A stretch of 64,000 nucleotides of DNA, taken from Fibrobacterota bacterium (GTDB lineage Bacteria > Fibrobacterota > Fibrobacteria > UBA11236). The stretch is taken from assembly GCA_019509785.1 (NCBI GenBank), contig JAEKLQ010000031.1:48565-112564 (forward strand), given 5' to 3'. Position numbers and translations under genes: made by a program. Position 1 is the first letter of the stretch, and the number at the start of each line of letters is the position of its first letter. This document shows, in pieces, positions 9,687 through 18,077 of this stretch. Below the pieces are notes generated by a model. That model was not told where the DNA came from. It ran no database searches and worked only from the letters and a program-made list of their open reading frames with translations.

Positions 9687-9975
9687 TGCCGTCCTTCTTC
9701 TTTTCCTTGCTCAAGCGTTCCATGAAGGGGATGTTGAGCAATAGATCGTTCTTCTTGGCTTTGGCCAAATCGGTTTGCTGCGCCTTCTCGCGCGTGATCT
9801 TCTCCTGTTCCTTGGCGCGCATCGCCAATTGCACTTCGCGATTGATGATGGCCTCGACGCGATTGAAAGCGTATTCCAGGTTGGCCACGGTGCGGATGAT
9901 GATCATGTACAGGGAGAGGAGTTCCAGGGCCAGGAAGCATGCGAAAACGATTTGGACTTTCAGCCCTATTTCCAT
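9679..9975 (-). CDS. Small membrane protein with charged coiled-coil tail
   Basis: 98 residues from the ATG at 9975 (an upstream TTG at 10011 would add 12 residues and has a GGGGG 3 bases away, so the start is uncertain). One hydrophobic helix near the N-terminus (VQIVFACFLALELLSLYMII) is followed by about 65 mostly charged residues predicted as helix or coiled coil. It overlaps gmk by 8 bases. No family was recognised; the place next to gmk, where rpoZ or yicC-like genes often lie, is not enough to assign a role. Confidence 0.6.
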   Translation of the reverse strand: MEIGLKVQIVFACFLALELLSLYMIIIRTVANLEYAFNRVEAIINREVQLAMRAKEQEKITREKAQQTDLAKAKKNDLLLNIPFMERLSKEKKKDGNG

Positions 9976-10100
9976 CCCCCAAGTATATGAAATCGGCCCG
10001 AAGCGGTGCAAATCCCCCTTCGCGTTTTGCGCATACGCCCCGGCAAGGCCGTCCGGGGCCGAAGCCTTCCGGGGACGCGGGGGAATTTTACCTTGTGTCC

Positions 10101-11006
10101 ATGAACCTTTTCGCGCCCCTGGCGGAGATCATCGCCGATCCAGGCCTCTTGGAACGATGCCGGGATCTGGAGACCGGGCTAAGCGCCTTCCCTTCGGCCC
10201 TGGTCGCCTTTTCGGGCGGGGCCGACTCGGCATTGCTCGCGGCCATGGCCCGCCGCGTTCTCGGACGGGACCGGGCCAAGGCTTGCATCGCGGTAGGGCC
10301 TTCCCTGCCCGACCGGGAATTGCGCGCCGCCCGGGAATTGGCCGAAAGCCTGGATCTGGAATTGGCCGAATTCGCCGCCACCGAGGGGGACAACCCCGCC
10401 TACGCCGCCAACGGGCCGGATCGCTGCTACCATTGCAAGGCCGATCTCTTCTCGCATCTTGTCCGCATCGCCGCCGACGCCGCGTCCGCGGCGGGACCGG
10501 CCCCCGCCCTGCTGTACGGGGGTAACTTGGATGATACCTACGACTACCGGCCCGGGCGGAAGGCCGCCGCCGAAGCCGGCGCGAGGGCGCCCTTGGCCGA
10601 AGCGGGCCTGGCCAAAGCGGATGTAAGGGCCTTGTCGCGGGCCTTGGGGTTGCCCACGGCCGATAAGCCGGCCCAACCTTGTCTTAGCAGCCGCATCCCT
10701 TACGGGCAGGCCGTGACTCCGGAAAAGCTCGCGGCCGTGGAGGCGGGCGAGGAAATTCTGGCGGGCTTCGGCTTCCGGGAATTCCGCGTGCGCCATTTCG
10801 GGACCGCGGCCCGCATCGAGGTGGCCCAAGGGGAACGTGAGGGCCTGACCGCGGGTATCCGCGCGGAGTTGGCGAATCGCCTAGGCGCCTTGGGATTCGA
10901 TCGCGTCGATTTCGATTCGGAAGGATTCCGCTCAGGCCGTCTCAATGAAGCCTTGGCGCCGGAAGCGCGGGGCCGCGCGGGCGGGACCGTTTCCGACCGG
11001 AGTTAA
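10101..11006 (+). CDS. larE: ATP-dependent sulfur transferase LarE
   Basis: 301 residues from ATG 10101 (GTG two codons upstream is possible). LarE activates the carboxylates of the nicotinic acid-derived precursor with ATP and supplies sulfur for the nickel-pincer cofactor of lactate racemase and related enzymes. The PP-loop SGGADS is at residues 38-43. Cys109 and Cys112 form a CYHC pair and Cys194 sits in PCLSSRIPYG; three conserved cysteines are known for the [4Fe-4S] form of LarE, whereas the Lactobacillus form has the single PCLASR cysteine and sacrifices it. So this protein probably carries a cluster and is catalytic. No larA, larB or larC lies in the window. Confidence 0.9.
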   Translation: MNLFAPLAEIIADPGLLERCRDLETGLSAFPSALVAFSGGADSALLAAMARRVLGRDRAKACIAVGPSLPDRELRAARELAESLDLELAEFAATEGDNPAYAANGPDRCYHCKADLFSHLVRIAADAASAAGPAPALLYGGNLDDTYDYRPGRKAAAEAGARAPLAEAGLAKADVRALSRALGLPTADKPAQPCLSSRIPYGQAVTPEKLAAVEAGEEILAGFGFREFRVRHFGTAARIEVAQGEREGLTAGIRAELANRLGALGFDRVDFDSEGFRSGRLNEALAPEARGRAGGTVSDRS

Positions 11007-11017
11007 TCGGAAACGGT
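10986..11017. terminator. Hairpin between converging larE and alcohol dehydrogenase genes
   Basis: An 11-bp perfect stem (ACCGTTTCCGA with TCGGAAACGGT) encloses the larE stop codon. Neither side has a U-tract, so it may protect or end both converging transcripts rather than act as a classical terminator. Confidence 0.5.
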
Positions 11018-11038
11018 AGCGTCCCGGGAAGAGGCCGT

Positions 11039-12187
11039 TCACCAAGCCGCCCGATAGACAGCCAGCATTTCTTCCCGTTTCACCGGGATGAGGTTCGAGG
11101 CATGGCAGGTGTCCTCGATGGCGTCGGCCGACAGGGGTTCCAGGTCGACCTCGGGCACCTTATGATTCCGTAACCCAAAGGTTACCCCCAGGGAAACGAA
11201 CAGGGAGCGGGCCGATTCGGACAAGGATTCCTTGGCGATTCCGGCTTCGCGGAACAGCCCTTGGATGCGTTCCATCTTGGCCCGGGCAGGGGCAGCCAGG
11301 GGCCGGGCCTCCAGGAAGGCGAGGGCGTCCGGTAGCAACAGGGCATTGGCCAAGCCGTGATGGGTATTGTAGCGGGCCGAGAGCGGATGGGCCAGGGAAT
11401 GGATCATCCCCAGGCCTTTCTGGAAGGCGGTGGCGCCCATGGCCGCGGCCATCTGCATCGCCCCGCGCGCCTCCAAATCGCGCCCATCGGCGTAGGCGGC
11501 CGGCAAGGCCTTGAGTATGAGGCGGATGCCTTCCAAGGCGATCCCGTCGGCCATGGGATGGAAGGCGTTGACGAAGTAGGCTTCCAGGCAGTGGGTGAAG
11601 GCATCGATGCCGGTGGCGGCGGTGATATGCGGCGGCAGGCCGGCGGTAAGCGACGGTTCGAGCACGGCGATATCGGGCATGAGCCTGGGATGGAAGAAGA
11701 TGGTTTTCTTGCCGGTCGCCCTCAGGATGATGACCCCCGAACGCCCCACTTCGCTGCCCGTGCCCGCGGTGGTGGGGATGGCGTACAGCGGAGGCATGGG
11801 ATTGACGATCAGCTTATCCCCGCCCTTGGCGTCATCGTATTGGGCCAAGGGGCCCGGATGGACGGCCATGAAGCGGATCACCTTGGCCGTGTCCATGGGG
11901 CTTCCGCCCCCCAGCGCGATCAAGGCATCGCATCCGCCCGCGCGGTAGGCCTCCAGTCCGTTCTCCACGTCCTCTTCGACGGGATTGGGATGGGTCCCGT
12001 CGAAAACGGCGGCGGCAACGCCCTCCTTACGTAACGCCTCGGTTACTGTTGCGGCCAAGCCCGCCTTGGCGAGGGTGGCGTCGGTGACCAGGAGGGCGTT
12101 GCGGACCTTGCCCTTGAGCCGCTGCGCGAGTGCCGCGAGCGAACCCTCGCCGTAAAGGATGGTGGTAGGATAATTGAATTGCTGCAT
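11039..12187 (-). CDS. Iron-containing (group III) alcohol dehydrogenase
   Basis: 382 residues, full family length. It should interconvert an alcohol and an aldehyde with NAD(P)H in the cytoplasm. The nucleotide-binding [10 protein letters not shown] is at residues 93-102, the signature [10 protein letters not shown] at 138-147, and the metal ligands are Asp195, His199, His263 and His277. SD GAGGGG lies inside the end of the upstream glutamine-synthetase-like gene (7-base gap), so it is the last gene of a four-gene operon with aldehyde dehydrogenase and hydrolase. The aldehyde it makes or uses is probably the substrate or product of that aldehyde dehydrogenase; the compound itself is unknown. 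Confidence 0.92.
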   Translation of the reverse strand: MQQFNYPTTILYGEGSLAALAQRLKGKVRNALLVTDATLAKAGLAATVTEALRKEGVAAAVFDGTHPNPVEEDVENGLEAYRAGGCDALIALGGGSPMDTAKVIRFMAVHPGPLAQYDDAKGGDKLIVNPMPPLYAIPTTAGTGSEVGRSGVIILRATGKKTIFFHPRLMPDIAVLEPSLTAGLPPHITAATGIDAFTHCLEAYFVNAFHPMADGIALEGIRLILKALPAAYADGRDLEARGAMQMAAAMGATAFQKGLGMIHSLAHPLSARYNTHHGLANALLLPDALAFLEARPLAAPARAKMERIQGLFREAGIAKESLSESARSLFVSLGVTFGLRNHKVPEVDLEPLSADAIEDTCHASNLIPVKREEMLAVYRAAW

Positions 12188-12194
12188 AGGCCCC

Positions 12195-13607
12195 TCAGAT
12201 GATCTCGAAATACCTCGCCAACTGCCAATCCGTGATCTGCCGCTCGTATTCCCGGACTTCCCACTCCCGCGAATTCGCGAAATGGTCCACGAAAGCCTCG
12301 CCGAAAAGCTCCTTGGCCTCCGCGCTCGCGCGCAGGTTGCGCAGGGAATCGCGCAGGTTGCTGGGAAGCTTCAATTCCTCCGGAAGGGAATCCTGCACTT
12401 CGTAGGCGCTGCCCTTCACGGGGGCGCCCAATTTCAGCTTGCGTTCGATGCCCAAAAGTCCCGCCCCCAGGCAAGCCGCGGCCACCAGGTAAGGGTTGCC
12501 GTCGGCGGCTCCCAAACGGAACTCGGCGCGCTGGGATTTCGGGGAACCGGGAATGACGCGCAAGGCGGTGGTGCGGTTCTCCACGCCCCAGGTCGCGCTG
12601 GTCGGGGCCCAGGCGCCTTTGACGAGGCGCGAATAGCTGTTGATGGTAGGCGCGCACAAGCATAGGAACGGCTTGAGGAACTTCTGCATCCCGGCCACGT
12701 AGCTCTCCATGAGCGGGCTCATGCCTTCCCGCCCGCCGGCCTTATGGAAGACCGGGTCCCCCGTTTTGTGGGAATACAGGCTCTGATGCATATGGCCGCT
12801 CTGGCCGGGGTAATCCAGGGACCATTTGGCCATGAAGGTGGCCACCTTCTGGCGTTTCTGGAAAAAGACCTTGGTGAAGGTCTTGAAGATGGCGGCCTTA
12901 TCGGCGGCGCGCAGGGCTTCGTCCGCGGTGAGCGCGGCTTCGATGACGCCGGGGCCGGTCTCGCAATGCAATCCTTCGATGGGGCAATCCAGCGCTGCCT
13001 GGTAATCCATCAGGCCGGTGAACAAATCCGATTCCACCGAACTGCGCAGCACCGAGTAACCGAAATTGCCCGGCGTGTAAGGCTTGAGATCCTTGTAACG
13101 TTTCTCCCGGATCGTATGCGGGGTTTCGTCGAAGACGAAGAACTCGTACTCGAAACCGATCTTGGCGCCGAAGCCCATGGACTTGGCCCGATCGAGGATC
13201 CTTTGCAGCAGGCTGCGCGGGCAAAGCGGATGCCGCTTCCCGCTTCCGTCCGGATCGGTGAATTCGCCCAGGAAGAAGGGAATGCCGCCTTCGTCGGCCA
13301 GGCGGCGTTCGGTCGACAAGTCCAGGCGGAAAGGCGCGTCGGGAAAGGCGGTATGCCAGCCGGTGTACGAGACGTTGTCGTACAGCTTATCGTCCATGTC
13401 CCAGCCCAGCACGCAATCGCAAAAGCTTCCGCCCGACTTGGCCACCGAGGCGAACTTGTCCAGGGAGATGTATTTGCCCCGCATGACCCCGTCGATGTCG
13501 GTGAGGGCCAGCTTGACGCGGGTGATGCCTTCTCGCTGCCAGGCCGCGATCCTGTCGTCTACGGCCGGTGCCGAGGTTGCTTTGGCCTTGGCGGGAGTCT
13601 TGTTCAT
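12195..13607 (-). CDS. Glutamine-synthetase-family ligase (gamma-glutamylamine synthetase-like)
   Basis: 470 residues with a strong SD (GAGGAG, 5 bases). The N-terminal [12 protein letters not shown] replaces the longer beta-grasp region of housekeeping GlnA and resembles PuuA/GlnA3-type enzymes. Catalytic blocks are present: [10 protein letters not shown] (metal glutamates at 153 and 155), [22 protein letters not shown] (His for ATP/Glu), [15 protein letters not shown] and [16 protein letters not shown]. These fit ATP-dependent ligation of glutamate to an amine. Between an aldehyde dehydrogenase and an alcohol dehydrogenase it most likely makes a gamma-glutamyl amine whose carbon chain is then oxidised. 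It could instead be an ordinary ammonia-assimilating GS, but the lack of the adenylylation loop and the neighbours argue against that. Confidence 0.88.
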   Translation of the reverse strand: MNKTPAKAKATSAPAVDDRIAAWQREGITRVKLALTDIDGVMRGKYISLDKFASVAKSGGSFCDCVLGWDMDDKLYDNVSYTGWHTAFPDAPFRLDLSTERRLADEGGIPFFLGEFTDPDGSGKRHPLCPRSLLQRILDRAKSMGFGAKIGFEYEFFVFDETPHTIREKRYKDLKPYTPGNFGYSVLRSSVESDLFTGLMDYQAALDCPIEGLHCETGPGVIEAALTADEALRAADKAAIFKTFTKVFFQKRQKVATFMAKWSLDYPGQSGHMHQSLYSHKTGDPVFHKAGGREGMSPLMESYVAGMQKFLKPFLCLCAPTINSYSRLVKGAWAPTSATWGVENRTTALRVIPGSPKSQRAEFRLGAADGNPYLVAAACLGAGLLGIERKLKLGAPVKGSAYEVQDSLPEELKLPSNLRDSLRNLRASAEAKELFGEAFVDHFANSREWEVREYERQITDWQLARYFEII

Positions 13608-13692
13608 GATTCTCCTCTCGACTGGTTATCCGGCCCCGTGATGAGGCTTGGAGTCTATCCTTAGCCCTGTTCCAATATAAATCCTTCGGATC

Positions 13693-14373
13693 TTACGACC
13701 CGGGCCCACGCATTGCGGGATTATTGATCATCCCGAGCCACCCAAGCAACCGGGCATTTACGATTGCGGAATGCGTCATCGAGATCAGATGCCCGCCGTC
13801 CGGAATCAGGACGTCCCGGTTCTCCCGCCCGGCCGGGATCAGGCGATCCCGAAGCCCGTGGATAGAGAATATGGGAACCTCCGGCAGAGAAGGGCCGAGA
13901 AAATCAAGGCAGAGTTCCGTGATTTCCTTGAATCGCTTCGGCGGCAAGCGACGGGCCATGGCATATAAAAGATCGACATGGGAAGGATCGGCGATTCCGA
14001 AATAGCGCTTGGAGACGACCGAGGGGAGAAGGCGCATATCGAATAGGGCCGATGGAATGCAGGGGAGGATCGGTCGGAAGCAGGCCAGCGAAGGCGCGAT
14101 GGACCGGGAAGAACGGCAGGATGAGATCAAAATGATTCCCGAGGGCCGAAGCTGACCGGCCAGCATCTGGGCCGCCATGCCACCGAAGGAAATCCCGATG
14201 AAAACGTCCCCGGCCCGGATTGGATTCGCCTCTTGGAGGCCCGACAAGAATTCGGGCCAGTCGCGGGAGGCCCGCACCGGCCACTCCACCCACGCCGTCT
14301 CGTATCCCGGCAGAGCATGGAAGGGACCGAGGGAAGCATCCGCTCCCAGCCCCGGGAAGAACCAGACCTTCAT
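13693..14373 (-). CDS. Small alpha/beta hydrolase
   Basis: 226 residues starting at the ATG that overlaps the aldehyde dehydrogenase stop (ATGA), which shows translational coupling; longer readings upstream only shadow the dehydrogenase. FFPGLGAD near the N-terminus gives the oxyanion hole, GISFGG places the nucleophile at Ser62, GLRDRLIP gives the acid and DGGHLI the histidine. The protein looks like a short cytoplasmic hydrolase or thioesterase. In this operon it may cleave an ester or amide intermediate; that is inference only. Confidence 0.75.
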   Translation of the reverse strand: MKVWFFPGLGADASLGPFHALPGYETAWVEWPVRASRDWPEFLSGLQEANPIRAGDVFIGISFGGMAAQMLAGQLRPSGIILISSCRSSRSIAPSLACFRPILPCIPSALFDMRLLPSVVSKRYFGIADPSHVDLLYAMARRLPPKRFKEITELCLDFLGPSLPEVPIFSIHGLRDRLIPAGRENRDVLIPDGGHLISMTHSAIVNARLLGWLGMINNPAMRGPGS

Positions 14374-15788
14374 CCGACCCTGAAGTGGATCGCCTTCCTC
14401 CGGGTCATCGCGTAGAACCCGTACTTCGACAGCGAAGTCCCCCGCCCGCTGTCCCGCACCCCGGTCCAAGGCAAGGCCGGGTCCAGGTAATCGCAACGGT
14501 TCATGTACACCGTGCCCGTATCCGCCGAGGCCGCGAAGCGCTCCGCGCGTTCCTGGTCGCGTGTGTAAATGGCGGAAGTAAGGCCATAAGGGGAATCGTT
14601 CACTAGGCGGACCGCTTCTTCGTCGTCGCGCACGGGAACCACCGGGAGGATGGGGCCGAAGTTCTCCTCGCGCATCAGGTCCATGCGGTGATCGGCATTG
14701 GTTATGAGGGTCGGCTCGAAAAAGGTCCCCATCCCCACTTTGCGCGCGCGGCCGCCGGCGACCACTACGGCGCCTTTGGCGCGGGCGGCCTCCACCTGGC
14801 CCAGCATGGCCTCGGCCGATTTCGCCGTCGCCAAGGGGCCCATGGTGGTGGCATGCTGACGGGGGTCGCCCAACACGTAGGCCGAAGCCAGTTCGGCGCA
14901 TTTGTCGAGGAAATCGCGGTAGCGATCCTTGTGCACGTATACGCGCTCGATCCCGCAGCACGACTGGCCCGCATTATACATGGCTCCGTCCACCAGGTCG
15001 GCGGCGGCCTTCTCCAGATCGGCATCGGCGGCGACGTAGGCGCCGTCCTTGCCGCCCAGTTCCAACGCGCAATCGATGAAGCGGTTGGCCACTCCCGATC
15101 GGTTCGCCAAGCTCTTTTGCACGGAAAGGCCGCCTTCCACCGAACCCGTGAATACGACGTGATCGATGTCGCAGTTCTCCATGACTTTTCCGATGGCCCC
15201 ATGGCCCGATACTACGGCTTGCAATACGTTCTCGAGCGGTCCCCCGGCTCCCATGCTCCCGAAGGCCCTGGCGAAATGCTCGCCGACGGCGGGGGTGAGG
15301 CTGGAATGCTTCAGGATGACGGCGTTCCCGGCCAAGAGGGCCGCAGCCACGCCGTTCACGGCGGTCAGCAGCGGATAATTCCAAGGCGCGATGATGAGGA
15401 CGACGCCGAGGGGCGCATGTTCGATGCGCCGGACGAAGCCGGCCTTTGGCGGGAGGATGTCCGGGGCCAAAGCCGATTCGGCCGCGTCCGCCAGCCATTC
15501 GGCGCGTTCGAAAAAGCCTTTCAGTTCGTTCTCCGATTGCTTGATGGGCTTTCCCATCTGCCGGGTAATGTCCATGGCGATGGCGGCGCGGTTGGCCTCG
15601 AACCATTGCAGGCCGGCGCGGAACCATTCCACGCGCTGGGCCACGGACACCTGGCGCCAGGCCGCGGCGGCCGTGCGGGCGCGATCCACGATGGCCCGGA
15701 GGCCCGGGAAATCCAACAGGGGATATTCCCCGGCCGCCTCCAAGGTGAAGGGATCGATTGGCTTCAGGATTCCCGGCGAGTTTGTCAT
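14370..15788 (-). CDS. NAD(P)+-dependent aldehyde dehydrogenase
   Basis: 472 residues, full length. It oxidises an aldehyde to the acid. APWNYP (Asn136), ILKHS (Lys160), FTGSVEGG, ELGGKD (Glu243) and NAGQSCCG (catalytic Cys277) are all in place. The helix after the first strand, ITRQMGKPI, matches succinate-semialdehyde-type members, and one such dehydrogenase type acts on gamma-glutamyl-gamma-aminobutyraldehyde, but the substrate cannot be read from sequence. It is the first gene of the minus-strand operon that continues to the hydrolase, the GS-like ligase and the Fe-alcohol dehydrogenase. Confidence 0.92.
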   Translation of the reverse strand: MTNSPGILKPIDPFTLEAAGEYPLLDFPGLRAIVDRARTAAAAWRQVSVAQRVEWFRAGLQWFEANRAAIAMDITRQMGKPIKQSENELKGFFERAEWLADAAESALAPDILPPKAGFVRRIEHAPLGVVLIIAPWNYPLLTAVNGVAAALLAGNAVILKHSSLTPAVGEHFARAFGSMGAGGPLENVLQAVVSGHGAIGKVMENCDIDHVVFTGSVEGGLSVQKSLANRSGVANRFIDCALELGGKDGAYVAADADLEKAAADLVDGAMYNAGQSCCGIERVYVHKDRYRDFLDKCAELASAYVLGDPRQHATTMGPLATAKSAEAMLGQVEAARAKGAVVVAGGRARKVGMGTFFEPTLITNADHRMDLMREENFGPILPVVPVRDDEEAVRLVNDSPYGLTSAIYTRDQERAERFAASADTGTVYMNRCDYLDPALPWTGVRDSGRGTSLSKYGFYAMTRRKAIHFRVG

Positions 15789-15912
15789 GGCGGTCCCTTC
15801 CGATCGGGCCCCGGACGGGGCTTTCGAGCGTCATTATAAAATAACGGTCCACGGGGCCAAAAAGGTATTTTAACTACTTTTTCCCGACCTAAAGAATGAA
15901 GGAGCCAGACTC

Positions 15913-17991
15913 TTGGACAACGCCAAACTGAAGCGCATCGCAGACAATATCCGCATCCTCTCCGCCTCCATGCCCGAACGGGCGAAATCCGGCCATCCCG
16001 GCGGCCCCATGGGCGGCGCCGATTTCATGGCCTTGCTCTACGCCGAGTTCCTGCGTTTCGATCCGAAGGATTTGACCTGGAAGAATCGCGATCGCTTCTT
16101 CCTCGACGCGGGCCATCTTTCCTCCATGCTCTACTCCACGCTTTCCACCATCGGCGCCTACAGCATGGACGATCTGAAGAATTTCCGCCAATGGGGCAGC
16201 CCCACTCCCGGCCATCCCGAATACGAGCCGCATCGCGGAGTGGAAAACACCTCGGGACCGCTGGGCCAAGGCCACGTTATGGCCCTCGGATCCGCCATCG
16301 CCGAACGCTTCCTGCGCGCCCGCTTCGGCGATTGGATGTCGCATAAGACCGTCGCCTACATCTCCGACGGCGGCGTGGAAGAGGAAGTCTCCCAGGGCGT
16401 GGGCCGTTTGGCCGGGCACTTGGGCATGGCCGATCTCATCCTGTTCTACGATTCCAACGACGTGCAGCTTTCCCACATGACCAAGGACACCATGTCCGAG
16501 GACACCGCCAAGAAGTACGAGGCTTGGGGCTGGCGCGTGGAAACCGTCAACGGCCATGACTTCGATCAGATGCGCGCCGCCTTGAAACGGGCCTGGGCCG
16601 AGAAGGAACGTCCCACCTTCATCGTGGGCAAGACCATCATGGGCAAGGGCGCCGTGAAGGAAGATGGCACCCCGTTCGAAGGTTCCCCCAAGCTGCACGG
16701 CGTGCCGCTATCCAAATCGGGAGCCTCGTACGAAAAGACCATCGAAGTGCTGGGCGGCAATCCCGCGGAGCCCTTCAAGCTGTTCCCGGACGTCCAGGAA
16801 TCCATGGCCGCCGTGCTCGCCGAGAAGTCCAAGGCCGCCGCCGACGCCAAGGCCAAGCAGGATGCCTGGGTCAAGGCCAATCCCGAATTGTCCAAGAAAT
16901 GGGACTTGTTCCATTCCGGCGAGTTGCCGGCGCTGGACTTCGCCGGCATCGAGCAGAAACCCAACGACGCGACCCGCGCCGCTTCCAAGAACGTCTTGGC
17001 CTATCTGGCGAGCAAGCTCGAAAACATCATCGTGACTTCGGCCGACTTGGCCGACAGCGATTACACCGAAGGCTTCCTTAAGAAGACGAAGATCTTCACC
17101 CGGAACGATTTCTCGGGGGCCTTCCTGCAATCGGGCGTGGCCGAGCTGACCATGGCCGGCGTCATGACGGGCATCGCCATGCATGGCGGCTGTTTCGTGG
17201 CGGGCGGCACCTTCTTCGCCTTCAGCGATTTCCAGAAACCGGCCATCCGCCTGGCGGCCATCCAGGGAATCCATACCATCTATATCTGGACCCATGACGC
17301 CTTCCGCGTCGGCGAAGACGGGCCCACCCATCAGCCCATCGAGCAGGAGCTGCAGATCCGCCTGCTGGAGAAAATGAAGAACCTGGAAGGGCATCGCAGC
17401 GTCCTGATCCTAAGGCCTTGCGACGGCGCCGAAACCACGGTGGCCTGGAAGATGGCCCTCGAGGCAAAGATTCCGGTCGGCCTCATCCTTACCCGCCAGC
17501 CGGTCAACGACATCCCGGCCAAGAGCGGAGCCAACCGCTTCCAGGAAGCCTTGGCGGGCGCGTCCAAAGGCGCCTATATCGTAAAGGACGCGGGCGGCAA
17601 GCCGGATCTGGTGCTGGTCGCCAACGGTTCGGAAGTCTCCCTGCTGATGGAAGGCGCCGAGCTTTTGGCCAAGCAGAAGGGCCTCAAGGTGCAGGTGGTT
17701 TCGGCCATCTCCGAAGGCCTGTTCAAGGAACAATCGCCCCAATACCGGGAGACGGTGCTGCCCATGACCGCGCCCACCTTGGGTTGGACCGCCGGGCTGC
17801 CCGCCAACCTGCAAGGCCTGGTCGGGCCCTTGGGCCAGGTTTACGGCATGGAGCGTTTCGGCGCTTCGGCCCCGTTCAAGGTCCTGGACGAGAAGTTCGG
17901 TTATACCGCGGCCAACGTGGTGGCGGTGGCCGAGAAGTATCTCTCGGAATATAAGGACGTCTTGCGCAGACTGGTAACCGTCGCCGGTTAA
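15913..17991 (+). CDS. tkt: Transketolase
   Basis: 692 residues. The start is the TTG at 15913, fixed by AAGGAG about 9 bases upstream and by the normal N-terminus (LKRIADNIRILSASM). It transfers two-carbon units in the pentose phosphate pathway with thiamine diphosphate. Visible features are SGHPGGPMG, RDRFFLDAGH, TSGPLGQGH, the ThDP site YISDGGVEEE, and the pyrimidine and C-terminal domains (HDAFRVGEDGPTHQPIEQE). The usual GDG of the ThDP motif reads SDG here. A strong terminator follows, and thiC, which makes the thiamine precursor, is 6.5 kb downstream, though not linked. Confidence 0.95.
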   Translation: MDNAKLKRIADNIRILSASMPERAKSGHPGGPMGGADFMALLYAEFLRFDPKDLTWKNRDRFFLDAGHLSSMLYSTLSTIGAYSMDDLKNFRQWGSPTPGHPEYEPHRGVENTSGPLGQGHVMALGSAIAERFLRARFGDWMSHKTVAYISDGGVEEEVSQGVGRLAGHLGMADLILFYDSNDVQLSHMTKDTMSEDTAKKYEAWGWRVETVNGHDFDQMRAALKRAWAEKERPTFIVGKTIMGKGAVKEDGTPFEGSPKLHGVPLSKSGASYEKTIEVLGGNPAEPFKLFPDVQESMAAVLAEKSKAAADAKAKQDAWVKANPELSKKWDLFHSGELPALDFAGIEQKPNDATRAASKNVLAYLASKLENIIVTSADLADSDYTEGFLKKTKIFTRNDFSGAFLQSGVAELTMAGVMTGIAMHGGCFVAGGTFFAFSDFQKPAIRLAAIQGIHTIYIWTHDAFRVGEDGPTHQPIEQELQIRLLEKMKNLEGHRSVLILRPCDGAETTVAWKMALEAKIPVGLILTRQPVNDIPAKSGANRFQEALAGASKGAYIVKDAGGKPDLVLVANGSEVSLLMEGAELLAKQKGLKVQVVSAISEGLFKEQSPQYRETVLPMTAPTLGWTAGLPANLQGLVGPLGQVYGMERFGASAPFKVLDEKFGYTAANVVAVAEKYLSEYKDVLRRLVTVAG

Positions 17992-18019
17992 GACGCAGCG
18001 GCATCGACGATAAGCGGAG

Positions 18020-18046
18020 GCCGGGGCATCAGCCCCGGCTTTTTTC
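18020..18046 (+). terminator. Intrinsic terminator after tkt
   Basis: GCCGGGGC pairs with GCCCCGGC around an ATCA loop and is followed by TTTTTT. It is well placed 28 bases after the tkt stop. Confidence 0.92.
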
Positions 18047-18077
18047 GTTTAGAAATACCTGGAGGATGTCATGCGCT

